From Lachnospiraceae bacterium (GTDB taxonomy: Bacteria > Bacillota > Clostridia > Lachnospirales > Lachnospiraceae), in contig JAAWBX010000036.1 of NCBI GenBank assembly GCA_022792885.1, positions 62,001-126,000 on the forward strand: a DNA stretch of 64,000 bases, read 5' to 3'. Shown here one piece after another: positions 1-8,563 of the stretch. The first letter of the stretch is position 1. Every line of letters begins with the position of its first letter. The position numbers and the translations under genes were made by a program. The notes beneath the pieces were generated by a model, which saw only the letters and a list, made by a program, of their open reading frames with translations, did not search any database and was not told the origin of the DNA.

Positions 1-2
1 CG

Positions 3-305
3 AAGCTTTATACCAGAAAGGATCTCAATGAAGCGAAAGAAAGAGGGAAAGAGAAATCGGAGGACTTCTCCGGCGAGATTGTGGAGGGTCTAGGCGGAGC
101 GGAGAATATCAGCGACGTGGATTGCTGCGCCACCCGTCTGCGGATCACGGTGCGTGAAGCGGAAAAAGCGGATGTGGAGCGGTTGAAGGCGACCGGCGCT
201 TCCGGCGTACTTCGAAAAGGGAACGCGATTCAGATCGTCTATGGTCCCCGGGTGACAGTTATTCGTTCGCGGCTGGAGGATTATTTGAAGAAAGAGGAAG
301 CGTAG
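3..305 (+). CDS. PTS transporter EIIB domain, glucose-type (3' end of gene)
   Basis: This is the C-terminal end of a phosphotransferase-system sugar permease. The reading frame is open from the window edge, so the membrane EIIC part, if fused, lies upstream. The visible part carries the glucose-family EIIB phosphocysteine motif, Asp-Cys-Cys-Ala-Thr-Arg-Leu-Arg, followed by the usual ending with a Gly-Asn-x-Ile-Gln-Ile-Val-Tyr-Gly strand. EIIB accepts phosphate from EIIA on Cys and passes it to the incoming sugar at the inner membrane face. The substrate cannot be told from this domain alone. A charged linker precedes the domain, as in EIIBC or EIICB fusions. The family is clear; the fusion order is inferred. 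Confidence 0.85.
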   Translation, partial: KLYTRKDLNEAKERGKEKSEDFSGEIVEGLGGAENISDVDCCATRLRITVREAEKADVERLKATGASGVLRKGNAIQIVYGPRVTVIRSRLEDYLKKEEA

Positions 306-411
306 CCCACCATTTTTCATTTCCACGCTCCTATTGGATCGGTTTTATGGTTTTGACTTTTTATATGTTTTTGTTTTCTTTCATAAGTGGAAAATCGGAG
401 GAAAAAAATAT

Positions 412-480
412 ATGCTAAAAAGAAAAAACCGGATTTTATGGAAAATATATCCATCTGTTTTAAGGGTACACTTTTGTTAA
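412..480 (+). other. Possible 22-codon leader ORF before a strong hairpin
   Basis: A CGGAGG ribosome-binding site at 396-401 stands ten bases before an ATG at 412. The frame is Lys/Arg-rich and stops at 478-480, inside the loop of the 460-493 hairpin. It may be a leader peptide or chance. There is no family match by eye and no good promoter just upstream. Low confidence. Confidence 0.2.
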
Positions 481-493
481 AGTGTACCCTTAA
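460..493. repeat. Perfect 15-bp inverted repeat, 4-base loop
   Basis: The arms 460-474 and 479-493 are exact reverse complements around TGTT. There is no T run directly after the stem; a T6 tract comes about 15 bases later. It lies between the PTS gene and the oxidoreductase promoter. It could be a bidirectional terminator of the PTS operon or an operator for the promoter at 519-547. Function inferred only. Confidence 0.6.
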
Positions 494-518
494 GTAACAG
501 ATCAAGATTTTTTGACCA

Positions 519-547
519 TTGATGAAATGTGCGATGGTTGCTATAAT
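519..547 (+). promoter_or_regulatory. Sigma-A-type promoter for the molybdopterin oxidoreductase genes
   Basis: TTGATG at 519-524 and TATAAT at 542-547 are 17 bases apart, with a TG extended -10 element at 539-540. The start would fall near 554, leaving a leader of about 90 bases. That leader holds the palindromes GACAGTGCTGTC (548-559) and a GGTTT/AAACC dyad near 598-610. Confidence 0.7.
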
Positions 548-642
548 GACAGTGCTGTCATCTGACAAGCACATCCGTTTCCATCGGGTGGTAATACGGT
601 TTTTTAAACCATGGAATTGAATGATTAAAGGAGGAGGAAAAC

Positions 643-3318
643 ATGTTCAAATTTGTGGATAAGCTGGAACATGGAAAAATCAGCCGCCGGGATTTCTTAA
701 AGGGAAGCGCAGCCGCGACGGCGGCGATCGCCGCGCTTAACCTGACCGGATGCAGTTCGGCGGCAGTGAAGGAAGAGAGCAGTAAAGCGGCCGGTACTAC
801 AGCAGCCGGTACCACGGCGGGCGCTACATCCGCGCCGACTGCAGAGGCGGCCGTGGAACATTCGCAGATCACCGATCCGGAACCGGAAGGGAAATGGATT
901 ACGGCGGCCTGCTGGCATAACTGCGGAGGCCGCTGCTTAAATAAAGCGCTGGTGGTGGACGGCGTGGTCGTGCGTCAGAAGACGGATGATACCCACGCGG
1001 ACAGCCCGGATTTTCCGCAGCAGAGGGCCTGTGTCCGCGGACGTTCTCAAAGGAATCAGATTTTTTCGGCGGATCGTTTGCTGTTCCCGGTAAAAAGAAA
1101 GAACTGGAGTCCGGACGCTCCTCATGGCGAACTCAGAGGAAAAGATGAGTGGGAGCGCATTACCTGGGACGAAGCTCTGGATTACGTGGCGGCAGAATTA
1201 AAGAAAGCAAAAGAAAAATACGGCAACCGTTCGATCTGGGGACGCGGCACGGAGGCGATCCGGCTTTTAAACCTGTTCGGCGGATGTACGAGAGACTGGG
1301 GAACCACTTCCCGCGGTTCTTATACGCTGACGCCGGGGCTGGTAGGGATTCCGCAGGATTCGGGCAACGACCGTTTTGACACCAGAAACTGCGATACCGT
1401 TATTATGTGGGGCATGAATCCGGGCTGGTCTTCCGCCGGAAACCCGATCTATCATTGGATGCAGGCGAAAAAAGCCGGCGCCAAGTTCTATGGGGTGGAT
1501 CCTTATTATAATGAATCCTATACGGTTTTGGGAGCTCAGTGGATTCCCTGCCGTCCTTCCATGGATACGGCCATGCTGATCGGAGTTGCCTATGAGATGC
1601 TGAAGCTGGACGAGGCGGAAGGCGGAATCATCGACTGGGATTTCTTACATACGTACTGTGTGGGCTTTGACGAAGAGTCCATGCCGGAAGATGCCAAACT
1701 TTCGGAAAACTTCAAGGATTATCTGCTCGGAGCTTACGACGATACGCCGAAGACGGCGGAATGGGCTTCCGAGCTCTGCGGAGCTACGGTGGAAGACATT
1801 AAACTTCTGGCTTCCGAGATGAGAAAAGACAAAAAAGTGGCGCTGGTAAATTGCTGTGCGAACGGCAGAACCGCCAATTCGGATAATCTGCCTCAGATGT
1901 TTATGGTATTGGGCGCGATGGGCGGCCATATCGGTAAGCCGGGCCATATGACCGGTACGATGTACCATTCCAGAGGCGGCAACGTAGGTTATGCCCTGGT
2001 AACGGCCGGCGGCACCGGCGTTCCTTCGATTAAGAACGCCATTGACGATTGCGTCAACGATACGGAACTCTGGGAAGCGGTACTTTCCGGAAAGTATAAT
2101 TTTACCGGCGGTTCCGCCAAGTCCGGCACCAGCGAAATCCGCGACATTGATATTCATGTGCTTTATCACGGATGGAACGCGATCTTACAGTGCCGCGACG
2201 GTATGACCAAGGGAATTGAAGCGCATCGGAAGGTGGACTTTGTCGTCTGCCATGCCCAGTTTATGAAGACGGAGGCCAGATATGCAGATATCGTGCTCCC
2301 GATCAACACCGAGTGGGAGAGACCCGGCGCCATTCTGACCGGTAACCGGGAGATCCTGATCTTCCCTCAGCAGATCTCGGAAGATCTGGGTGAGTCGCAC
2401 AGCGATCAGTGGGTGGTAAAAGAACTGGCCAAACGCCTGGATATCGATCCGAACGAAGTTTATCCGATCAGTGAGAAGGCTCAGTACTTTAATTCTATTA
2501 TGGGATGTAAAGTCGCGGATGAGACCGACGGAAAGACCATGGGTCCGCTGGTTACGATTACACAGGAAGATATCGACGAGTGGGGCGTAGCGGAAGAGCT
2601 GGCGGCCATCGAGATCGAAGTGAAGCCTCAGGAAGGCAAGATCGGCCTGAAAGAACTTCTGGAGCAGGGGATGTATCAGGTAGAGCGTTATGCGGGCGAT
2701 CCTTATACCCATATTACGCTTTCGGATTTTGTGGAAGATCCGGCGGCGAATCCGGTGGAGACGACCAGCGGCAAGCTGGAGATTTACTGCCAGAAACTGG
2801 CCGATACGGTAAACGGCCTGGGATGGTCCGAGATCAAGCCTTATCCGACCCACATCCGTGCGGAAGAAGGCTGGGAAGCGACTCAGGAAGGCGATTATCC
2901 GTTCCAGATTTTCAATCCTCATTATCTGCGCCGTTCTCACGCCACGCTGGATAACGTACAGTGGCTGCGGGAGACCTGGCCGAATCCGGTATTCCTCAAT
3001 GCTTCGGATGCGGATAAGAAAGGAATCAAAGACGGCGATACCGTTTTGATTACCAGCCCTCACGGCAAGACGCTTAGAAACGCATGTCTGACCGAGCGTT
3101 TCATCCCGGGCGTGGTGGGACTTCCTCACGGTTCCTGGGTGGACATGGACGAAGATAAGCAGATTGACATGGGCGGCGCGGACAATATCATCTGCGGCGA
3201 CTGGTCCACCGGCCAGGGTGTCTCCGCCTGGAATACGGCGATCTGCGACTTTGAAAAATACGACGGCGACGCCTTGATTCCGGATGTGGAAAAACCCATG
3301 CGGGTGCTTGAGTTTTAG
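643..3318 (+). CDS. Molybdopterin oxidoreductase, DMSO reductase family catalytic subunit (Tat-exported)
   Basis: Catalytic subunit of a DmsA-like molybdo-bis(pterin) enzyme, 891 residues. The N-terminus has a twin-arginine motif (Ser-Arg-Arg-Asp-Phe-Leu-Lys, residues 14-20), an Ala-rich stretch and a lipobox-like Leu-Thr-Gly-Cys ending at Cys37, so a Tat-exported lipoprotein is likely. A Ser/Thr/Ala linker follows. Cys90, Cys94, Cys98 and Cys130 form the FS0 [4Fe-4S] motif. The molybdopterin domain covers the middle and the C-terminal dinucleotide-binding domain follows from about residue 750. The electron acceptor (DMSO, TMAO, another S/N-oxide or something else) cannot be read from sequence. 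The GGAGGAGG site before ATG 643 supports the start. It pairs with the ferredoxin subunit 18 bases downstream. Confidence 0.9.
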   Translation: MFKFVDKLEHGKISRRDFLKGSAAATAAIAALNLTGCSSAAVKEESSKAAGTTAAGTTAGATSAPTAEAAVEHSQITDPEPEGKWITAACWHNCGGRCLNKALVVDGVVVRQKTDDTHADSPDFPQQRACVRGRSQRNQIFSADRLLFPVKRKNWSPDAPHGELRGKDEWERITWDEALDYVAAELKKAKEKYGNRSIWGRGTEAIRLLNLFGGCTRDWGTTSRGSYTLTPGLVGIPQDSGNDRFDTRNCDTVIMWGMNPGWSSAGNPIYHWMQAKKAGAKFYGVDPYYNESYTVLGAQWIPCRPSMDTAMLIGVAYEMLKLDEAEGGIIDWDFLHTYCVGFDEESMPEDAKLSENFKDYLLGAYDDTPKTAEWASELCGATVEDIKLLASEMRKDKKVALVNCCANGRTANSDNLPQMFMVLGAMGGHIGKPGHMTGTMYHSRGGNVGYALVTAGGTGVPSIKNAIDDCVNDTELWEAVLSGKYNFTGGSAKSGTSEIRDIDIHVLYHGWNAILQCRDGMTKGIEAHRKVDFVVCHAQFMKTEARYADIVLPINTEWERPGAILTGNREILIFPQQISEDLGESHSDQWVVKELAKRLDIDPNEVYPISEKAQYFNSIMGCKVADETDGKTMGPLVTITQEDIDEWGVAEELAAIEIEVKPQEGKIGLKELLEQGMYQVERYAGDPYTHITLSDFVEDPAANPVETTSGKLEIYCQKLADTVNGLGWSEIKPYPTHIRAEEGWEATQEGDYPFQIFNPHYLRRSHATLDNVQWLRETWPNPVFLNASDADKKGIKDGDTVLITSPHGKTLRNACLTERFIPGVVGLPHGSWVDMDEDKQIDMGGADNIICGDWSTGQGVSAWNTAICDFEKYDGDALIPDVEKPMRVLEF

Positions 3319-3336
3319 GAAAGGGGAGCAAAACAA

Positions 3337-3912
3337 ATGGCATTAGGTTTTTATTTTGATATGACATCCTGCTTCGGCTGCCGTACCTGTCAGGTAGCCT
3401 GCAAGGATAAGAACGACCTGGAGATCGGCGCGATCTTCCGGAATGTGGTTTGCCGGGAAGTCGGAAGTTTCCCGACACCGGACGCGTTTCATTTTTCGGC
3501 GACCTGCAATCACTGCGAGAACCCTATGTGTGTGGCGAATTGCCCGACGGGGGCTATGTACAAGACCGAAGAGGGCCCGGTTCTGCACGACGACGAGATG
3601 TGCATCGGCTGCGGTACCTGTGTTCAGTCCTGTCCTTACCAGGTTCCGAAATTGCTGGAGAGCAAGAATATCGCCGGGAAATGCGATACCTGTATCGGTC
3701 TTCGCGAAAACGGCAACAATCCGGCCTGTGTGGACGCCTGCGTGATGCGGGCGATCGAGTTTGGCGAGATCGAAGATCTGAAGAAAGCGCATCCCGACGC
3801 CGTTTCGATCTCCGAACTTCCTTTTATGCCGGGCGACGAGACAAAACCCACGACGCTGGTTTCCGTCAAGGAGATCGCTTATGACGAGAAAGCGGAAGTG
3901 AAAAATATCTAA
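3337..3912 (+). CDS. 4Fe-4S ferredoxin subunit, DmsB type
   Basis: Electron-transfer subunit, 191 residues, with four Cys-rich clusters in the DmsB/PhsB/NrfC pattern. The first is Cys12-x2-Cys15-x2-Cys18-x3-Cys22. Others are in the CNHCENPMCVANCP, CIGCGTCVQSCPY and CDTCIG...CVDAC segments. It would bind four [4Fe-4S] clusters and pass electrons to the catalytic subunit encoded 18 bases upstream. It has no signal peptide, so it would travel with the Tat substrate, as DmsB does with DmsA. A terminator follows at 3946, and no DmsC/NrfD-type membrane quinol-oxidising subunit is present nearby. The physiological electron donor is therefore unresolved. Confidence 0.93.
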   Translation: MALGFYFDMTSCFGCRTCQVACKDKNDLEIGAIFRNVVCREVGSFPTPDAFHFSATCNHCENPMCVANCPTGAMYKTEEGPVLHDDEMCIGCGTCVQSCPYQVPKLLESKNIAGKCDTCIGLRENGNNPACVDACVMRAIEFGEIEDLKKAHPDAVSISELPFMPGDETKPTTLVSVKEIAYDEKAEVKNI

Positions 3913-3945
3913 TTTTTAGTCTGATTTGCAACGTCGGACAAGGAG

Positions 3946-3982
3946 GCTGCTACGCGGAAACAATAGCGTAGCAGCTTTTTTT
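3946..3982 (+). terminator. Rho-independent terminator after the oxidoreductase operon
   Basis: A perfect 10-bp stem (3946-3955 with 3966-3975) around a 10-base loop is followed by T7. It ends the two-gene operon. Confidence 0.9.
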
Positions 3983-4018
3983 ATGAAAAACAAACAGGAA
4001 CATAAAGTCAGATTTTAT

Positions 4019-4047
4019 TTGACGGAGTTTGCAAGACATGATATACT
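4019..4047 (+). promoter_or_regulatory. Promoter P1 upstream of the SEC-C protein gene
   Basis: TTGACG at 4019-4024 and TATACT at 4042-4047 are 17 bases apart. Transcripts would have a leader of about 160 bases with small GC hairpins between 4060 and 4115. No known riboswitch is recognised there. Confidence 0.6.
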
Positions 4048-4135
4048 GAAACTCAATCGACCTGTCGGCAGGCAGTCTTTTGGGCCGGACGGAAGCGGCT
4101 CGGCATTTATTTGCTTGATGTGTAACGCGCAGGGA

Positions 4136-4164
4136 TTGCCAAACCGGAAAAAGTATTATATAGT
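4136..4164 (+). promoter_or_regulatory. Promoter P2 upstream of the SEC-C protein gene
   Basis: TTGCCA at 4136-4141 and TATAGT at 4159-4164 are 17 bases apart, about 50 bases before the start codon at 4212. Either P1 or P2 could serve the gene. Confidence 0.5.
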
Positions 4165-4211
4165 ATTGAGAGACAAAACCGGCAGCGCCGGGAGATAAAG
4201 GATGGATCAGT

Positions 4212-4712
4212 ATGACGTTATTAGAGCAGTGGAGACAGTTGGCTTACAATCAGGAGATGGACCAGAAGCAGATGAATGAGTTCTGGAATGCTTATTTTCT
4301 GCAGGAGAAAACCGTTTATGAACAAATTCTGGCGGATCCGGAGACAAAGGTAAAAGGCACGGTAAAGGAACTGGCCGGGAAGTACGATATGGAAGTATTG
4401 ACGATGGTCGGATTCCTGGATGGAATTAACGACAGCCTTACGGTGCCGAATCCTATTGAGGAGATGACGGAGGACACCGAGGTTTCGCTGGATTTCGACA
4501 GGGAGAAGCTTTACTATAACATGGTCGGCTGTAAGGCGGAGTGGCTTTACGAGTTACCCCAGTGGGACAGCCTTCTGACGCCGGAACGCCGGAAGGAGTT
4601 GTATAAGGAACAGAAACAGTCCGGAACCGTCAAGAAGGATAAGAAGGTAGGGCGTAACGATCCCTGCCCCTGCGGAAGCGGTAAAAAATATAAACATTGC
4701 TGCGGCAGATAA
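4212..4712 (+). CDS. SEC-C motif zinc-binding protein
   Basis: A 166-residue protein ending in a SEC-C motif ([19 protein letters not shown]), the Cys/His zinc knuckle found at the end of SecA and in many small cytosolic proteins. The N-terminal 140 residues are acidic and mostly helical, without an enzyme motif I recognise. The motif may contact ribosomes or SecB-like partners, but that is family knowledge, not shown here. AAAGGA precedes the ATG at 4212. The gene is monocistronic, framed by its own promoters and the terminator at 4723. Confidence 0.8.
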   Translation: MTLLEQWRQLAYNQEMDQKQMNEFWNAYFLQEKTVYEQILADPETKVKGTVKELAGKYDMEVLTMVGFLDGINDSLTVPNPIEEMTEDTEVSLDFDREKLYYNMVGCKAEWLYELPQWDSLLTPERRKELYKEQKQSGTVKKDKKVGRNDPCPCGSGKKYKHCCGR

Positions 4713-4722
4713 CGATACGCAG

Positions 4723-4749
4723 GCCTGTCCGAAAGGGACAGGCTTTTTT
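4723..4749 (+). terminator. Rho-independent terminator after the SEC-C gene
   Basis: Stem GCCTGTCC (4723-4730) pairs with GGACAGGC (4736-4743), followed by T6. Confidence 0.92.
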
Positions 4750-4753
4750 GTGC

Positions 4754-4781
4754 TTGCATTTACGGAAAAATTTGCTACAAT
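4754..4781 (+). promoter_or_regulatory. Promoter of the folate operon
   Basis: TTGCAT at 4754-4759 and TACAAT at 4776-4781 are 16 bases apart, with a TGC extended -10. Initiation near 4788 would place the start of the THF aptamer at the very 5' end of the RNA. Confidence 0.75.
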
Positions 4782-4786
4782 GATAT

Positions 4787-4906
4787 CTGGTAGAGCAAAT
4801 ATTACGCGTTAAGTGTCACAGGACGGGATGTTGTCTGTGAACGAAAGGATTGTCGCCGCCTGCCGGGCAGCGGCAAAGCCTGCGGTGTAATATTGCATCC
4901 ACTACT
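4787..4906 (+). promoter_or_regulatory. Tetrahydrofolate (THF) riboswitch aptamer
   Basis: The segment has the THF-I riboswitch core: GCGTTAAGTGT at about 4806, GACGGGATGTTGTC and AACGAA in the middle, and GCGGTG...ATTGCATCC closing the 3' side. The outer GGTAG (4789-4793) pairs with CTAC/CACTAC near 4900-4905. It sits directly after the promoter and before folT, the usual place for this class. An enlarged GC-rich arm (4848-4878) extends one helix. Ligand binding by reduced folates would lower expression of the downstream folate genes. Confidence 0.9.
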
Positions 4907-4927
4907 GCATGAAAGAGTTTTTCTGCA

Positions 4928-4966
4928 CTCCTCTTTGATGTGGTGAGATCAAATGAAGAGGAGGAA
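4928..4966 (+). promoter_or_regulatory. folT: RBS-sequestering hairpin, likely riboswitch expression platform
   Basis: CTCCTCTT (4928-4935) can pair with AAGAGGAG (4956-4963), which is the folT Shine-Dalgarno sequence, nine bases before ATG 4972. TTTGAT/ATCAAA offers alternative extension. There is no T tract, so control at translation initiation rather than termination is inferred. Confidence 0.65.
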
Positions 4967-4971
4967 AAAAT

Positions 4972-5538
4972 ATGCAGAAACGTAACACACAAAAACTTGT
5001 CCTGTCAGGCCTTCTGGCCGCTCTCAGTATCCTGCTGACCCGTTTTCTTGTCGTCTATCTGACGGAAAGCATCCGAATCAGCCTGGGAAATATTCCGATT
5101 ATGCTGGCCGGTCTGTGGTTTGGCCCTTTTGCCGGGGTGCTGGTCGGTTTTTCCGCCGACTTTATCGGAGCGAATCTGTTTTCCGGATTCGGCTGGTATG
5201 CGCCCATGGCCCTAACTCCGATGCTGTTCGGACTGATCAGCGGTTTGTGCCGTGGTCTGATTTTTTCCGCATCCGTTTCAAAATCCACTTCGAATTCCCG
5301 CCGCCAGCGGATCCTGATTCCGATTATCGGCATGGTTTTTCTCTGTAATCTGCTCGGTTCCATCGGATGGACGACCTGGTGTCTGTCCGGTTTATACGGT
5401 ACGCCTTTCTGGGTACTTCTTTCCGCCCGGGTTCCTTTATACCTTGCGATCGGGATCCTGGAATCTTTTGTTCTCTACGGCATTGAAAAAAGCCCTGTGA
5501 GCACGTTGGCGAGAGGAACGGCCGGGGTGCTCTCATGA
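4972..5538 (+). CDS. folT: Folate-specific ECF transporter S component FolT
   Basis: An integral membrane substrate-binding subunit, 188 residues, with about five to six hydrophobic segments. It binds folates and works with the shared ECF energising module (EcfA, EcfA', EcfT), which is not encoded here. The early Arg-Ile-Ser-Leu-Gly-Asn-Ile-Pro-Ile motif and the following Gly-Pro-Phe-Ala-Gly are typical of FolT/ECF S components. The THF riboswitch and the four downstream folate enzymes support the substrate. A strong GAGGAGG site fixes the start at 4972. It overlaps folC by four bases (ATGA), suggesting translational coupling. Confidence 0.92.
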   Translation: MQKRNTQKLVLSGLLAALSILLTRFLVVYLTESIRISLGNIPIMLAGLWFGPFAGVLVGFSADFIGANLFSGFGWYAPMALTPMLFGLISGLCRGLIFSASVSKSTSNSRRQRILIPIIGMVFLCNLLGSIGWTTWCLSGLYGTPFWVLLSARVPLYLAIGILESFVLYGIEKSPVSTLARGTAGVLS

Positions 5539-6818
5539 ATATTACGGAAACGATGGCTTATATCCACAGGGTAAGCTGGACCGGCTCGAAACTGGGACTG
5601 GAGCGGACGAAGGAATTGTTGGACCGTTTGGGGAATCCGGAAAAAAATTTAAAGATCGTTCATGTTGCCGGGACAAACGGGAAAGGTTCCACGGCTGCCA
5701 TGTTGGCTTCGATTTTAAGAGAGGCCGGATATCGCACCGGGTTGTATACTTCTCCTTACGTCAGCGATTTTAATGAGAGGATTCAGATTGACGGCGTACC
5801 GATTTCCGATGCGGATCTGGCTTCCGTTACCGGCGGTATCCGTCCGCACGCGGAAGCCATGGAGGAAGCTCCCACGGAATTCGAGCTGATTACGGCGGTG
5901 GGTTTTACGTATTTTTATCAAAAAGCCTGCGATATCGTAGTTCTGGAAGTGGGGCTCGGCGGGGAACTGGATTCCACCAATGTGATTCCGACGCCTCTGG
6001 CGGCCGTGATCACGGCCATCGGACTGGAACATACAAAGGAGCTGGGAAACACAATCGCCGAGATCGCGGCCGCCAAGGGCGGCATTATAAAAGAGGGCGG
6101 AGATGTGGTGATCTATGGGGAAAATCCGGAAGCGGAAGCCGTTTTTCGAAAAATTGCCGCCGAACGCCGCGCGACGCTTCACCCGGCGGATCTGGCCGGG
6201 TGCGTGCTGCACCGGGCGGATTTTGCCGGCCTGATCTTCGATTGCGGAGATTGGAAAGATTTGCGGATTCCGCTGATCGGGCAATATCAGCAAAAAAATG
6301 CGGCCGTCGTTTTAAAAACGGCAGAGATTCTGCAAAAGAAGGGCTTTTGCATCCCAAAAGAAGCGGTTTATGAAGGTCTGAGGACGGTATCCTGGCCCGG
6401 GAGGCTGGAATTGATGCGAAAAGAGCCGCCTTTTTTGGTGGACGGTTCCCATAATCCGCACGGGATCACAGCCACCGCGGAAACTTTGCGCACATTGTTT
6501 GCAGATCCGCGAAAGAAACCGGTGTTTTTGATGGGAGTCATGGCGGATAAGGACGTTTCTCACATGATTGAAACGCTGGCGCCGCTCGGTAAGGCGTTTG
6601 TCACGGTGACGCCGGACAATCCGAGGGCCCTGCCGGCGGATGAACTGGCAAAACGTCTCCGCGCGGCCGGATGTCCGGCCGAAGCGGCTCCGGATATCCG
6701 TTCCGGTGTTTTGCGGGCCGTGGAACTGGGAGAATACGGGGTATGCTCGCTGGGATCTTTGTATTTCGCAGGGGAGGTGCGTCGGGTCTTAACAGAGGGT
6801 ATCCGGCGTTTCACATAG
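5535..6818 (+). CDS. folC: Folylpolyglutamate synthase / dihydrofolate synthase
   Basis: A Mur-ligase family enzyme, 427 residues, that adds glutamates to folates (and may make dihydrofolate from dihydropteroate), trapping imported folate in the cell. The P-loop is [10 protein letters not shown] near residues 43-52. The Mur-type E-x-G-L-G-G-x-x-D-x-T-N motif follows in the middle, and the C-terminal domain contains DGSHNPHG. Length matches bacterial FolC. The start overlaps the folT stop, and fhs follows after 37 bases. Bifunctionality cannot be decided from sequence. Confidence 0.95.
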   Translation: MNITETMAYIHRVSWTGSKLGLERTKELLDRLGNPEKNLKIVHVAGTNGKGSTAAMLASILREAGYRTGLYTSPYVSDFNERIQIDGVPISDADLASVTGGIRPHAEAMEEAPTEFELITAVGFTYFYQKACDIVVLEVGLGGELDSTNVIPTPLAAVITAIGLEHTKELGNTIAEIAAAKGGIIKEGGDVVIYGENPEAEAVFRKIAAERRATLHPADLAGCVLHRADFAGLIFDCGDWKDLRIPLIGQYQQKNAAVVLKTAEILQKKGFCIPKEAVYEGLRTVSWPGRLELMRKEPPFLVDGSHNPHGITATAETLRTLFADPRKKPVFLMGVMADKDVSHMIETLAPLGKAFVTVTPDNPRALPADELAKRLRAAGCPAEAAPDIRSGVLRAVELGEYGVCSLGSLYFAGEVRRVLTEGIRRFT

Positions 6819-6855
6819 AAGACTGCAGGTTCCGTCAACAGGAAAGGAGAAGACT

Positions 6856-8529
6856 ATGGAATGGAAGGCAGACATTGAGATCGCGCAGGAGGCCGAACTG
6901 CTTCCGATTCAGACGATCGCCGACGGACTCGGGATCCCGGAAAAATATGTGGAGCCTTACGGGCGTGTCAAAGCCAAGATCGATTACCGGTTTCTGAAGG
7001 AAACAAATCGGAAAGAGGGGAAATTGATTCTGGTCACGGCTATCACGCCGACCCCGGCCGGGGAAGGCAAAACGACGACGACCGTCGGTCTGGCGGACGG
7101 CTTGAAGCGGATCGGAAAGAACGTGACCGTGGCTTTGCGGGAGCCTTCTCTGGGTCCGGTGTTCGGCATTAAGGGAGGCGCCGCCGGAGGCGGGTACGCG
7201 CAGGTGGTACCGATGGAGGATATCAATCTGCACTTTACCGGGGACATGCATGCCATCGGAGCCGCCAATAATCTTCTGGCCGCCATGCTGGATAATCACA
7301 TTCATCAGGGGAATGCGCTGGGGATCGATACCCGCCGCATTACCTGGAAACGTTGTGTGGATATGAACGACCGGCAGCTCCGCAGCGTTGTGGACGGCAT
7401 GGGAGGTAAGGCCAACGGCGTTCCCAGAGAGGATGGTTTCGATATCACGGTGGCCTCGGAGATCATGGCGATTTTGTGTCTGTCTCTGGATATTTCGGAT
7501 TTAAAAGAACGGCTGGGACGTATCGTGGTCGGCTATACCGGGGAGGACCGTCCGGTGACGGCGAAGGACCTGAAGGCTCAGGGCGCCATGACGGCTCTCT
7601 TAAAAGACGCGTTAAAGCCGAACCTGGTCCAGACGCTGGAACATACCCCGGCTTTCATCCACGGCGGGCCGTTTGCCAATATTGCTCATGGCTGCAATTC
7701 GGTCATGGCTACGAAGATGGCCCTGAGGTTGGGAGACTATACGGTTACGGAGGCCGGATTCGGCGCGGATTTAGGCGCCGAAAAATTCCTGGATATCAAG
7801 TGCCGGATGGCGGGGCTTGCCCCTTCCGCCGTTGTGGTGGTCGCTACGGTCCGGGCTTTGAAGATGCACGGCGGCCTGCCGAAAAGCGATCTGAAAAAAG
7901 AGGATTTGAAAGCGCTGGAACAGGGGCTTCCCAATCTCCTTCAGCATGTGTCGAATATCACGAACGTTTACGGGCTTCCCTGTGTGGTTGCAATCAACCG
8001 ATTTCCGGAGGATACGGAAGCGGAACTGGCTCTGGTGGAGGCCAAATGCAAAGAACTCGGCGTGAACGTGGCTTTGTCCGAAGTCTGGGCCAGGGGCGGA
8101 GCGGGCGGAGAGGCGCTGGCGAGAGAAGTGGTGCGGCTCTGCGAGGAAAAAGCGGCTTTCCGGCCCTGCTATGAAGCGGAACTTACGATCGAAGGGAAAC
8201 TGGATGCAATCGTGAAGAAAATCTATCACGGGGACGGCGTTCTTTTGACGCCCCAGGCGAAAAAACAGGCAAGCCAACTGGAAGCGCTCGGCTACGGCAG
8301 GCTTCCGGTCTGTGTGGCCAAGACTCAGTACAGTTTTTCCGACGACCCGTCTCTTTTAGGCGCGCCAAAGGGGTTTACGGTTACGGTGCGCAGTCTGAAG
8401 GTATCGGCCGGCGCCGGTTTCATCGTGGCTCTCACCGGCGATATCATGACCATGCCGGGGCTTCCGAAAACGCCTTCGGCCGAACGAATCGACGTGGACG
8501 ATGACGGGAAGATTACCGGGCTGTTTTAA
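6856..8529 (+). CDS. fhs: Formate--tetrahydrofolate ligase
   Basis: Formyl-THF synthetase, 557 residues, a full-length homologue. It makes 10-formyl-THF from formate, ATP and THF, the entry step of the methyl branch of the Wood-Ljungdahl pathway and of formate assimilation for purines. The ATP-binding loop [12 protein letters not shown] lies near residues 63-74, and [26 protein letters not shown] sequence follows. A GGAGA site precedes ATG 6856. It is the third gene of the folate operon, directly upstream of fchA and folD, which act next on its product. Confidence 0.97.
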   Translation: MEWKADIEIAQEAELLPIQTIADGLGIPEKYVEPYGRVKAKIDYRFLKETNRKEGKLILVTAITPTPAGEGKTTTTVGLADGLKRIGKNVTVALREPSLGPVFGIKGGAAGGGYAQVVPMEDINLHFTGDMHAIGAANNLLAAMLDNHIHQGNALGIDTRRITWKRCVDMNDRQLRSVVDGMGGKANGVPREDGFDITVASEIMAILCLSLDISDLKERLGRIVVGYTGEDRPVTAKDLKAQGAMTALLKDALKPNLVQTLEHTPAFIHGGPFANIAHGCNSVMATKMALRLGDYTVTEAGFGADLGAEKFLDIKCRMAGLAPSAVVVVATVRALKMHGGLPKSDLKKEDLKALEQGLPNLLQHVSNITNVYGLPCVVAINRFPEDTEAELALVEAKCKELGVNVALSEVWARGGAGGEALAREVVRLCEEKAAFRPCYEAELTIEGKLDAIVKKIYHGDGVLLTPQAKKQASQLEALGYGRLPVCVAKTQYSFSDDPSLLGAPKGFTVTVRSLKVSAGAGFIVALTGDIMTMPGLPKTPSAERIDVDDDGKITGLF

Positions 8530-8563
8530 AAAGCGGTCCGGATCCGGAAAGGAGCCGAGGGAG

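Noticed and set aside
2185..3336. A 383-codon open frame antisense to the oxidoreductase gene
   Set aside because: It has no ribosome site or family resemblance, and the plus-strand gene explains the codon bias. It is a shadow frame.
3926..4198. A 90-codon open frame in the gap before the SEC-C gene
   Set aside because: It runs through the terminator and the P1 promoter, is Arg-rich and unlike a folded protein.
7476..8174. A 232-codon frame inside fhs
   Set aside because: It is Gly/Arg-rich low-complexity translation typical of the alternate frame of a GC-rich gene; fhs is intact.
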